Of a DNA stretch of 64,000 nt, positions 45,901 to 59,709 are shown in pieces; positions within the stretch are counted from its first letter, which is position 1; each line of letters starts with the position of its first letter. The notes beneath the pieces were generated by a model. The model was not told the origin of the DNA, searched no databases, and worked only from the letters and a program-made list of their open reading frames with translations. Origin of the DNA: Seriola aureovittata (Eukaryota; Chordata; Actinopteri; Carangiformes; Carangidae); the NCBI RefSeq assembly GCF_021018895.1, contig NC_079374.1, positions 4,194,712 to 4,258,711 on the forward strand. Reading direction: 5' to 3'. The position numbers and the translations under genes are program-made.

Positions 45901-48900
45901 AGAGCTTCAAAGTTTATTAAGGACTTCCACTGAGAATCAATTTCAGCCAGACCCTAACCAACAGTGAACCCCCCCCCTCACCTTGTCATCCTGAGCTGAG
46001 GGGTCCTTGATGATCTCCATTGGCGGGGGCAGAGGAGTGTGGGCCTCCTCGTCCTGCTCCTCCTCCCCGCCGCTCTGCATCCCGGAGGACGTCTTAGAGA
46101 GGAGGTTCCCGTCCTTACTGATGACTCTCTGTGGAGGGAAGAGACAGAATGCAGCTTTTTTAGCAAACTATCCATATCATGTACCACTGTATTGATCACA
46201 CTCATTAATCAGAAATGATCAGCCAATTCATTCATTCATCTTTAAACCCTTCATACAGCTGAGTTGACAAACTCATCCAGTTTACAAAAAAACAAAAAAG
46301 AAAATGTGGCAACTGCTGTCGGAAACTTGATGTGAAATAAACAACAGTGTGTCGTCATGCTTCATTATCTATAGTTTTGGTGAAGTGGTGAGAAACCAGA
46401 GATAAATAACTCATCTTGTTTCTGGTCAAGCTTTGACGAGTTAGTTCCTCGTTCCAGAATAAAACACATAATGTGGAAAGCCACAAAAGTTTTGACATGA
46501 CAATGGGAATGAGTAGTACAACAACTATTCCTGGAAGTCAGTGACCAAAGGTTTAATGTTTGTGTGTGTGAGTGTGTTTGTGTCATCACATTTGTGTGTC
46601 AGTGAGTCAGAAACCTTTATTCAAGGAAAGAGGAACTTCATCTGTTTATTGTCACTTAAATGTAGATAGCGTTAATTTACAACTATATCCCACTGAGCAG
46701 ATCAATAACCTTTAAACTTCACTCTGCACCATATAACAGGGAGTGACACTAAAACCTACAAAACAGATATAAGATCAGCATGTGAGCAATTGGCCATATA
46801 GGTTTGTTCCCTGTTGTGCCTTCAAACATTACTGATATAAACAAACCTTTGTGTTAGTAATTGTATTAAAAGACCTGTCTATCAATTTGAAATCAAGTCA
46901 TATAAGTTCCAATTCTAATTCTGTGTTTTGCACTTTAGTGCTGGGATGTTTGTTTAACCTCCTAAGACCCGAACTCTTGCATGGCGTGCATTTTTAATTT
47001 CTCTTTGCTATTTAGGCTGATAGGGACCTGAGAAAAATGATGTCCACATATGAGGACATTAGTTTTAAATTTCGATTACTGAGTGGCAGTATAATATCCT
47101 CATATGTGGTCACCAGGCCCTTGTTGAGAAAAAGTTAGTATTGTGGTCTAGAGAACCCAAAATGTGAGGTCCACATATGTGGACGCCAAGTCCTAGGAGG
47201 TTAAATGTGGCAAAGATTGAATCTATTAAAGAGCTATAAAACAGAAAGGAGGAAAATAACAATTTCCTGTCAGAGGAACTCGTACAGCTTTAGAGTTGGA
47301 AGGTGAATTGTTTTTCTTTTAGAAAGAGGTAGGTGCTGGCAGCTCTCAGTTTTTCTGCTAAGATGAAAAAAATCAATATGGGTTAGATGGCAAGGCGTAT
47401 TTCCTAAAATATTCTCCTGCAAGAAATGATCAAAAAACTCAACCAGATAAAATTAGGCACAACCCTGGACTGAGTTTTACTTATTTAATGTAAATGCTTT
47501 TGTCCATTCATCAAAAAGCCATGACCACGTAACAGCTGTTTACCTCATCGATGATGTCATCCTGCAGGGCGATGTCAGGCTGCCCCAGGTCAATACTCTT
47601 TCTGTTTTCCTCTCTTCCGGTTCCTGGGCCTGTCAATCAGTCAGTCAACCAGTCGGTTAAACGGTTCATTACTCAATCAATCACATAGATGTAAACACAC
47701 TGTGGAATCTCAGGCATTATTGGATTCGAGGATGTGCTGAGATATGGGTGAGTTAGAAATGCCCTTATGTTTCCTTATGTTGCTGGAATGACAGAAGAAT
47801 CACACTAATCAATTTTAACATTTAGCTCATGAACCACAAATGACATAGTAAGTCCTGCAGAGACTTGAAATGGGTATTTTTGCATCAAAGTTGTGTTATT
47901 TACACGTGCTGATGCAGTTGTCAGCAGGAGCTTCTATAGTGTTCAAGAATCCTCTGACATTTGACATTTCAGAGCCAATTAGCCTCATTTTCAATGCAAC
48001 AAAAACAAATTGATCTGATCCTTTCTGATATAAATAACGTTCACAGGTTGATTCTTTATCGACAGAAAATGTTTGAAACATGAGTGTAATGCTGTCGAGC
48101 AGAAACCTTTAAAGGTCCCTCCTTTCAACAGCGTTATGAACTTGTTTTTCCACAACATATGAAAATGAACTGAAACTAGTGGCTAAATGGAAAAAAAGAA
48201 GAATTTATAGTATTTGAATGTGGCAGCTTGTGGTAGAGTTGTCTTTTGGCTCTGTAAAGTCTCATTATTCCACTTTTGCCAATATGAGTTGCCTTCAGAT
48301 TTACGTGGATGGAGCTCGGCTCGTGGTCTCAGAACGGCTCTAACTTGTCAGTAACATGTTATTACTGCGGTTCTGTTTGTTGTTGACCCGTTTATTTCTG
48401 CCTGTCTCACCAGTCTTCTTCTGTTTGTTATTAGGGAGTTTCTTGATGGAGCTGCCGTGGCTGAGGCGGCGGACCGGACTGGTCAGCCATTTTCTCAGAG
48501 TGTTTCCGGAGCGTTTGGGACCAGGAGAGCTGGACTGCAGCGAGCTGAGAGATGGCTGCGGCTGAAGGTTCGCCACTGACTCGGTCTTCCCGTCAGAGCC
48601 GCTGACAGGATAGTTTTCTGAAAGCAAGCACACAAAGTTTACATTTTAATAAGATATAATCAGCCTTTGGTAGCAGTTACAATTTGGTCTGGCGTTAGTT
48701 CACATTTCATCAAACATTTAATACAGTTAGAAACAACTTTCTTTCTTCTTTGTTGTTTTGCCACAGTCTACAAGTCAAACAAAAACAGACTCACTAGATG
48801 AATTCTGGATTCAAATCTATGATTAAATGGTAATAATACAACAGACTGTATCTGTAGTGTATTTTACCACTTTCTCCTCTAACTACACTTCCATTAAAGC

Positions 48901-50253
48901 TCCCTTGTTTTGTTTTCCAAACGTTCAGATCTCTCCACAAAGTTCTTCATGGTGTTTGGCAGATAAATAGACAAACTTGTGAAATGTTCTCGTCTGGCTC
49001 CTTCACATTTCGCCGCCTTGCTCCACTTGTTGCTTTGTTGTTACTCAAACAGACGCTGGTCTCTTTGTACTTGGTGTTTGAGATTTACAGTCACGTTATA
49101 TCAGCTGACAGGAACATTAAATTTATAAACTCCAAAATGTTCAATCATTAATCGCATTACTGCAGCCTATTAATGTTTCACCCTGTTCGCTCTTTCGATA
49201 AAATCAATAAATCAGCAGCAATGCTTTTTTAAATTTTTTTAAATTTTTTTTATAAATCAGCTTGATCTTTGCTCGAGTTCGGCTGTGAAACCCTCAACCA
49301 GTGGTTACAACAACTGCTGACAGTCTTATCTCCAGTTCCAGCAGGCATTCATCAAAACCACATTACCAGCAGAAACTTAAGTCTTAATAATAATTTTATT
49401 CAAAGATACATGAGGTTCGATTGTGAGGAATCATTGACTGTAATTATAACTATAACTGCTTATATCTTGATTATGAATATCAGCTAGTCATTATTTAAAT
49501 AGAGGTATCTAGGGGTCAGATTTCAAGTAGTAAAAATTAAACGGTAGGAAAAGGGCTCCATGCAGTTGAATGCTAGTAGCACCAGTCTTGCGATTGTTAA
49601 ATTAGCACTGAAGCTCATCTAAACGTACAGTCACTAGAGGTACTGTATCTTCTGATCCTGTTTAGACTAGTTGTAAACAAGCTGCAGATATCTGTAATGT
49701 CACTCCAGGTTTTTCAGACACATGTGTTTCTATTAATCATGTTCAGGCACAACAGCGTCATGTCTTGGAAAGTGACAACAGCTCTGTGAGATCCAGATGA
49801 GTCTATTAATGAAAAATAAAATCTGCTCAGCAGCTGCTCTCATGTCACACACGCCTCATCTAATAACAGTGTCAAGTCAAACACATGTAGCCATGTTGAA
49901 GATAAATACCTCCTTTCTCTGCTGTAGTTTGTTAGCAGCTCTGAGTTACATGTAAATAATATGAAGAAATATAAAACTTATGACAAAATGATTGTTCATT
50001 CAACAGCTTCTGTGATGGCGAAGCTTTTGACCGTGTTTAAAGATCACCAGGAAGCAGGAAATATATGTTATCACACACATGTGAAATACTGACTGAGATT
50101 ATATCACATATTGAGAATTACAGAGTGTGATATCAGCCAATAGTTTGAACCGATCGGAAAAGTTTGGCCTGGTGTCAATCTGCACAGTTTAGAGACAGAG
50201 AGAGCAATAGTGTTGTTTCATTTCTGCTGCAAAGCCTGACACAACCAGACACA

Positions 50254-50331
<78 letters not shown>

Positions 50332-50746
50332 AGAGAGAAACAGCAGTCATGTGTCAGGAGTGTGGTGGATCAGCTGCACTCACACACGGCTGGGGGCTAT
50401 GGGCTGCAGCTAAAGTGGGGTTGGATGTATGTGTGTTTCACACAGGAAATGAAAGGTTAAGGGTCAACGGGATCTCCTGAGGAGTTCTGCTTAATTTCTC
50501 TTCCTGTTCATACCCCTCTTCTTCTTTCTCTTCCTCCTCCTCCTCCTCTGATCTGCTTTCTATTTGAAAGTGTACTACTTGTACACAAACATATGTTGCT
50601 GAACTGCAGACACCAAGAAACATGTGATATTTTTTATTGCTGTGATAATGTTTCCTACACAACCAACATTAAAATCACTTTCACTTCCCAGTATTACAAG
50701 CCAGAGCAGGTCCAAGGTCAGCAGCACCAACAATGGGCAGAAAGAC

Positions 50747-50821
<75 letters not shown>

Positions 50822-53800
50822 GATGTTAGCTTCTGACCTTCTATAAACATTTATCTGAACTTCATTTCATATTAACTGTACAACATTTTCATTTACGGAA
50901 TGAAAAGGTGGTATTGTTATCACATTTATTAAAAAATATTACTAAATTCAAACCCTATTGTCCAAATAGAATATTTTTCTGATATTTCTGGCTGACTGTG
51001 ACCTTCTCCTGAGGTCTCCTGACTCCCACAACCCACAACCCTTCCGTTCACATTGTGCAGCATTGAGGGGGGTAATGAGTCTGTATTAATGGTGGTTGTT
51101 ATCTGACTGTGTCAGCAGTGTGGCAGAGATTAAACTCTGGTCAGAACAGAAACCAAGGTCACCCAGAGCTACTGACATGCCTCTGTTTCTCCTTCTCCTC
51201 TCATGAGACACAGAGTCATGATACACAAACTGGACAAAACACGGAGGTGGAGTGGGGCATAGTACTATTGCCTATCTTCTCAACTTGCATGCAATACAGT
51301 TCAGATAATGCAAATTACTCCTGGTGCCATAGAAAAACAACAGTAGACCATTTGAATCCACTGCAATAGACCTGCTGGTGAATCCTTACAGAGCCAGCGC
51401 ATGTGCACACTTGAGTAAATCCACACACACACACACATACACACACACACTAATATACAGTAAACTGCATCATATATAATGGCACTTCTATTTTTGTTCA
51501 TCTTTATCTCTTGTATTTCAGTCTTTAAAGTTTTGTTGTTCTTTTCCTTCTCCGAATGGCTTTGGAGGAGTGCAGGCATTCCTCCAGTATGTGTTTGTAC
51601 AGTTATTTGAATGTAAACGTAACAGGAGTTAAACAGCGTGGAGTGGCCCCCTGACGTAGGGTGATCAGGAGCGCTACTGACAGGTTCTACCCTGTCATGT
51701 AAGTTAACTAGGGTTCTGATCTAATTTTAACTTTTTTTTCCAAAACAACTCATTGGACACCACTCCAAAAAAAACCTGCTATTGGAAACATGAGCTGTTT
51801 CAGTCAGTCACATGGTCTCCACAACCTTATTGTTTTTCAGGAATGCCTGCTTTTGTTAATTTGACACAGTGTAAATAAAAAATAAAAACTGAACGGCTGC
51901 TGGTGATAAGATGAAAGTTGGAGAAAGCCTTTAACTGCATGCGACTTGGCAGTTTCTCAACAAAGCTTAATATCAAATAGTTTGCACTTGAACTGATCAG
52001 CTAATCCTGTGAAGAGCACACTACTGCCACGACCGGCACCACCTCCATTTATTTCCATTTCCACCACGGTGTGTGGAATACTGCCGACCTGGACCAGGTC
52101 ACCCTCTGTCCGGACGTCAGGTGGATCTGCACCCAGTATCACTCATTTCCCTTTTTGCTTTACACTTGGTTTGGACATTAATCGATCGTGTTTGTGTGTT
52201 TGTATGAGACAGAGACCACAAGAAAGCTCTATTAACTCATTCCACAACACAGTTAACCGACAGCTGCTCACCTATAACTGTAGCAGCTGATCTCCCAATC
52301 ACATCTGCTTTTCTCCCTCTCCCTCTCTCTCTCTCTCTCACACATCTGTCGTCACTCTGTCCCACTGTTTCAGTGGTTACTCCGTGAAGAGCTATTGAGC
52401 GAACGCAGTCATGTGTTCTTAAGTGAGGGAAGCATGTCATAGGTCACCTGTTCACCTGTGTGTGTGTGTGTGTTTGCTGCAGAGCCAGTGTAAGTCACTG
52501 AGTGGCCTTGACAGCTGGCTGACCACAGAAACTCATTAAGGACTTGAGTGCACACGCTCACACACAGCTGAGTGATAAGACGTCACAGCTTTAACCTCTC
52601 CTCCTCCAGAGGAAAATGATGCTGCAGAACCACAGTGTGCCGCCGTCAGCTGCCGGGAGCTGAGCGGTCACCACGGCAGCCAGGAACACCTGTTTAACTA
52701 CCAAAACAAACACAGAGCTTCAAGGTTCATTCTTGACCTCGGAAACAGCAGCACGACAAAAAAACAAACAATGAGATTCCCCACACACAGGTCTTTCTAA
52801 CCGCAGCGTGCAGCCCTCCTCAGTGGGTGGGGTTGCTTCACTTATCATCAGGTGAGTACTTCATCACTCTTAGTCAGTGTCAGGACAGACTCAGCCACTG
52901 TTTCATTCATTTTTTGTCAAATTACTGTTACTGTTTTGCACTAATACACTTTTTTAGTGCAGGCTAAAAACAAAAAACAGTAGCTGTCATGTTCAATGTG
53001 ATGGAAGTATCTCTAGCAAACATTTCGAAGTGACTTTCAGAAGAGTTGAAATAAATATAACATTTAAAATTCAGCACGCTGCTGTAAATGATTATTGGTA
53101 AAGTAGAAACAACATATTCCACCAAATGTTATCATCACTAGTCATCAGCCAAACTATACTATCAGCTCACGATGTGTCTTTGTGGCCAGAAAGCACATTC
53201 CACAGTTTCATAGTTTCACTCATGATAAGGAGGGATGGCGAGAGTCAGGACGGAGGGAACAACAGCTGCCAAAAATTCAGACTTGCCAGTTTTTCTAGCG
53301 GGATGAGTTCAGGTGTTGCAGATACCACATCAGTGTCACTTCACACAGGATAAAACACTAAGACTATCCCGATCTATTTTTGGTTTGTAATCAACACCAT
53401 AAGTTCATGTTGCTATTGATCTGATATGGAATTTAAGTCATCAAACTGGTTTGCATTTCATCATGTGTCTGTTCCCAGCAGCAACACACCCACACCCACA
53501 CTAAAAGTTTCAGATGCTATAGTCAGCCCTGTTACACAAAACATTTTAAACAGTCACTACACTCAACTCTTGTTACTATATGGGGCAGAAAAGGTCAGAA
53601 GTTCCTTATTACAGAGAGAAATCAAACTTCATCATCAACTGGAATCCCACGCTGTTGTTGATGTTATGTTCTTGTTAATGTTAATAGTTAGTAATAGGAG
53701 TGAGTAATGCAGCATTAGTACTCTGGGTAACAGTGAATAGTGTGTGTACAACAGAGGACTGCAGTGTCACACTGACAGCCAAAGTCAGGTGAGACCAAAC

Positions 53801-53877
53801 AAGGACGCTTTTGTTCTGTGGCCGACAGAAAAGACAGACTGTCTACTGTTAAAATCCACATCACTCACTATCTTTAA

Positions 53878-53931
<54 letters not shown>

Positions 53932-54096
53932 CGTCCAGTCTGTAGACACTGAACCAAAGTCTGAATGCAACAGATCAGGGTCTCTGCTCTCTTTCTTTCT
54001 CGCTCACACACTCACTCAGTTTCATTCTGTAATTACACTACACACACACATTTTGTCTATGAATGGCTCTATTGACAAGAGAGTAGTGAAACTGAG

Positions 54097-54163
<67 letters not shown>

Positions 54164-56425
54164 TCATCTCTCTTCTTTCAATACCTGACTTCGACCACTG
54201 AGCCAGGCAGGGACTCAAACCTCCCGCTGCGCCACTGGCAGCATCTAACTCTGCTTGTTGTGCTAAACATGAAACTCTTCTCGACCAAGACATTACTTCT
54301 TATCCAAAAACATAAAAACACATGTTACAGCTGTTCCCTGCTTTCCAGAGAATAAAACAAGTATTGTAGTATTTGTAAACAGACTGTGTGAAAAATACAT
54401 TGTAGTTGTCTTCTCCTCTGCCCGCCCACTCTCCTCACATCATGATTTTTTGTCAATGACAGGAAGAGACAGTAATCTGGGAAGATGGCATTCCTCTCAT
54501 ACCTCTCTCTCTCTCTCTCTATTTACATATTTTACAACATGCACAACCACACGAAAACGACTATGGTACCAATCTGATGATAAGACAGTACATCACAAAG
54601 GCTTGAAATCATGTGATAACATTTTCCATCTGAGGGAGGTAATGAACAGGTTTCAAGTGCAAAGTGACTGGTTTTGGTTATGACCAAAACTAGTTGGATA
54701 AGCTGACTTAAGATCCAAGATATTACTTTCTGATGTATTCATACAGACACACGTTTCTGCTCTGACTGAAGATTTCAGTATCTTTCTTGTCTCTATAAAC
54801 TCTGTTTGTTTCACTCTATATTAACAGTGTTATACTGTATAGCAACAGTAACAGTGGTGGTAGAATTGACACCAGCTGTGGAGGTCCACCCTTTTCTTAA
54901 AACACCACTGAGCAATAACCGAGTCACCTCCACTCCTCTCAGTTGGAACGTTATAACCAGAAACATGCATCAATCAGCGAACAGGTGTGACAAACGAGTC
55001 ATATCTCGCAGAAATGCCCCGCCTCCACCGGTACTATTCACCAGCATGACATCTTTCCAAACTGCACGATACTCCCTGTGAAAAAAAATATGCCTGTTGC
55101 CAAAGAACTAGGGGTCATAGTCACAAAATACATCAAGGCTATCCATTTGGAAAACAACAACATAAAAATTACAGTGGTGAAACCTTTAACCTACTGAGCT
55201 TTAGTCCATCACAAAACTCACTGAGAAAAGTCAGCGAGAGTGAATCTGAAGCATTCCTGTGTGTCAGCTCACCTCAGGTCTAAAAACCATTTAGCTTCAA
55301 ATGTATCTGAATCAGACCAGAGCTTGTTATGCTGTGTTCATCGCTTGTTCTACACATCCTGTTTAGATGCCACTTTGTCTCACCGGCCGTACTGTAGCTG
55401 GTCTGCCTGGCACAGTGTGTGTCACACGCCCAGGAAGCTAGAATATACTGTCTGTTGTCACTAAGAACCTGCTGGGAGACAGCGTCTGTCCCCGCAGACT
55501 GTTCCTCCTCACTACACATCCACGCAGTTTGACTCTAACATGTCAACTGATAAAATGTTGGCTTGTTTTTCTAATTATGTTCAATTGACTCCAGACACCA
55601 ACCGGGACTTGTTCTCTGTCAACAAACCACTGTAAGTAAAGTTCACTCATGAAACATGTCATCATGGCAACAAAGTCAACTCTGCTGAGAGTTGTCTCTG
55701 TAAAAGCTGCTCAGCTTGGTAAAGCGAAAGCTCTTAATAGTAGTCACTGTGGTCGGAAAAAAGGTACTTTGTGACTACATGCTAGAAAAACACTCCTCTT
55801 CATGGGAGAAATAACTGGAAATACAATTGGAAACGCCTCTTAACTGGAACTGAAAGATGTTACAAATAGGACGATTGAAAATCTAGAGCAACAAATTGAG
55901 GAATTAAGACTACATTGTTTTTAAATCAATTCCTGGAGGAAATGAAAATGAAGATTTAGTATCTAAGAAAAGGCAGAAAAACTCCACATTACACAGTGTA
56001 CATCAGGACAATCTCTGTATCTAAGGAAGAAGTTGAATACCATGCATGGTTACCTGTTTCTATTCACAGTCACTAAGTCCGTCTGCACCTGTTATTTCAT
56101 GTACAACACACCTGTATTAAAGCTTTTGTTAGTGATAATAATTTACTGCAACACAGAGAGACAACTGGCACATTCAAAGATATTATTTACAGGGAATTTA
56201 AACTTAAATTAAGTCTGGTTGTTGGGACAAACAAGTCAGTTGCTGATGCTTCCACCCCTCAGAGTGAGCACACATCCCAATTAAAAGAGAAGTATTAAAG
56301 TATTCCATCTAAATAAAACAGAGCTGCAGATCAGATGAGACTGAACTCACTGAATCACAGCTGATGAAGCAACGCAGCCAAGACTTTGCTAATGCTGTGT
56401 CTCTGTCCATTATCTCTGCTGGCAG

Positions 56426-56481
<56 letters not shown>

Positions 56482-56597
56482 CTTCAGGGTCAGAGTAGTT
56501 TCCTGCCCATCTTCAGGTTTAATGGGTAATGGACTGGATGAAGGATCACTTTACACCCCCAATTACTCAGTCACTGTGCGAGTGAGTGAGGAAGTGC

Positions 56598-56664
<67 letters not shown>

Positions 56665-59029
56665 TGGAAAAACATGCAATATCAACAATAACAGTAACAA
56701 CAACGAACGGCTTGCCCCTTCCTAAAGACGATGAATGCAGCCCAGTGTACAGTTCATATACATGCTGTGGCATGCTGCAGTAGACACGTCACAGAAACCA
56801 GTCTAACCAGTTGAGCTCCAGGGATTCAACAACGATTTAACTTTTATATAATGTGTTTTACATACATTAAAATGAGGAATAGGAAAATAGGACGTACAGA
56901 ACTGGAAGCAGGGACACGTTACACTTCGATATACAGAGAAGAAACCGATTACTCATCATCAGATTAAACATTACTCCGTGGGTTTAGTCTCCTTTATCAG
57001 AAATTGTAATATGTAGATTACACAGTGCTATAAAATACTGTATTACTGTGCTCAAGCCTACACAACGTTCAGTGAAAGTAAATGTGCTTGACTGTGTGTG
57101 ACACTCACCAGGGGTGCAGTGTAAGAACCGGAAATGTTGCCACTGTCCATCACGTGACCCCACTAACAAATGAAAGTGACCCAAGGGATAAAATCTCATT
57201 GAGTCACCTGGGTGTGTCCTCACCTGGGCTTGGAGTTGTCTAGTCAGAACTAGATCACTTTGTATTAATGGGAAGCGAGTTCGAACAGGTGCATAGAAAC
57301 CAGCCGAAACTCTTGAGACGCATCACTGAAACCAGTGTGACCAGTTCAGCTATGTGCCAGTCTGTACTCCAGAGAGGCTCTGAGGCCAAAGTCCACTGTC
57401 TGTCCACACTCAGAGCTGAGTTAACCTTTAGCTAACCAGAGCTGAACGCTAACCTGCAAATACACACCTTACATGAGCCCTTAAAGCTGCAGTGCATGGA
57501 GGACTGCTGGCCTCAGCCTTCAGGTTGTTTTCAGCTAACGGCTACAGCTAACTCTAAATACCATAACTGTTGATGCTGTGTAAACTGGAGTCATGCCAGA
57601 GTGCTGGTCAACACAATAAAACCATTTCAAAAATCCAGCTTACTTCAGCACATTGATTGGTTGGCAGTATGTACATGTAACATATAATGTGTGCTCTCTT
57701 CCCTGAATCCAAGCGCCTTCAATTTTACCAGAGAATCAGATATCTTCACAAACCTCAAGGATTCAGATCTTCGCCAAAATTAATCACAATATTTTGTCCT
57801 GAAAACTGAATTTCAATGTCGTCTTTAAGTTTTCCCAAAAATACAGGCAAAGAGCAATAAATTAATCCTGTCATTTAAACTCTATCAAGTGGCCTTAGTA
57901 AAAGCACAATAATTCATTCCAACCATTGCATTTAAGGATTTGTACGGACTCATCAGAGGCAAGAAAAACCACATGGATGTGGTTGTGTGTGTGTGCTGGC
58001 ATCAGAATCTCATGCACACCTGGAACACCTTATACATTAACCTACCTAACAATTCACACTGTTCCTCCATGATGGAGACATAGCTACTTCATGGGGACAA
58101 ATAATACATCTGTAAGGTTTGAACTGCATTTTATAGATTAATGGCCTCATTAAGGCGTTTATTGGATTGTATTAGCAGTGCTAGCAGTGGTAATATCTAC
58201 ATTACAAATTTCTTTGTTATTCATTGGACTGATTAAAGCCTACAGTACACACCGATATCAGGAATGTACACTTGCACAAGTCCTCTCCAGTAAACAACAA
58301 AATAAGTTGTTTGCCTGTGCCTTTTGAAATGACTGTTCCAAAAAAACCAATTATATGAATGTTTTGTCTCCAGTGTTTGAGTCAGACTATTTCCCACAAC
58401 AAAGTTCTGTTGCCAATCTGGAGAGGAAAGTCATCCACCTGTCTGGAAAAGGTTGAACATCAGGGAAGCGTAACAAACAAACAATGCTGTGATTTTTCTG
58501 GAGAGAAAAGTCTCCCTGAAAAGAACTACGTCTCTTTAAACTACAATGGGCCTCTCAGTTAAAACAAACAAACCACAGACCTGTACTCACATAAACTTTA
58601 CAGTCCCAGTCTGAATAGACCCAAAGTGAATGGGCCCTGAGCCTAAAACTTTAACAAGGTTCTGCACAGCCGCAACTTTTTATCCTTCTTTGTTTCAATA
58701 TGGTGCTCAAGTTTTTTGCTTCACCTAATTGGAAAAAAGGTTTTGTTGTTATTGTCAAATCTGACATGAAGCCTGTAAAATCTGAGGTTACCTGAATGCG
58801 CTTTTTCTTTCCTATCTATAGCAAGAAACTGTTTAAATTTACCTAACAGACCCACTGCACCTGACCCGCAGCCAAAGCACAACACCAAGTGTGGACCTGG
58901 TTTGACTCTGGTTCTCTGTTTGCCTGAAGAACTCAGACAGACAAATGGTCGTGGACCGGTCTGCAGCTCTGAATGAAAACACACTCACTGTGAGCGTCTG
59001 CGTGTGGGGACACACTGTGATTGGGGAAA

Positions 59030-59080
<51 letters not shown>

Positions 59081-59677
59081 ACTATAACGACTGTCAGCAT
59101 AAATCCTTTGATGATGGTCCAAAGGTTCTGTCTTAACCTGCAACAGTACACACCCAAACACACACATATACATGTAAATACACACATGCCCTGTGCAGTG
59201 CCTGCCTGCAGGAAATCATATTGCTCAATATCATAGAGACAAAGAAAGAAACTGTCCTCTTCTCTATGCGTCTCTGTCACTTTCCATCTACCTCTCTCTC
59301 CCTTCTCTCTCTCTCTCTGGGTGACACACAACTTCCTGTTTCATGAATAATTTTCAATTCAAATCAGTTTCCACAAGCACCAACACGAAATATTAACAGA
59401 AAAAGAAAAATTACAAGAACGACAGGAATTTCTCTTTCTCTTTCTTGGTTTGTCATTCACTGTCACTTTCTCTCTCTCTCTCAGACACACACACGCACAC
59501 ATCTCTTGTAAAGAATGTTGCCGGTCATTAGAAACCTGTTCTGTGTTTCATTCCTCAGCACACACACAAATTATACACTTCCTAACTTTTAAAACATGCA
59601 ACACTGACACACAGACAGTGTACACAAATGTCAACACACAATATAACATTCATAAACACCTGCTTTCATACACCTTG

Positions 59678-59709
<32 letters not shown>

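Noticed and set aside
28988..48617. Assignment of the large gene to TRIO
   Set aside because: An FN3 domain between Ig and kinase, and kalirin-specific phrases ([30 protein letters not shown]), fit kalirin. TRIO lacks the FN3.
51957..52142. 61-residue minus-strand open frame with Gly-rich middle
   Set aside because: No family recognised, no splice context; possibly repeat-derived.
53744..54355. 203-residue plus-strand open frame
   Set aside because: Length comes from translated CA repeats (Thr-His runs).
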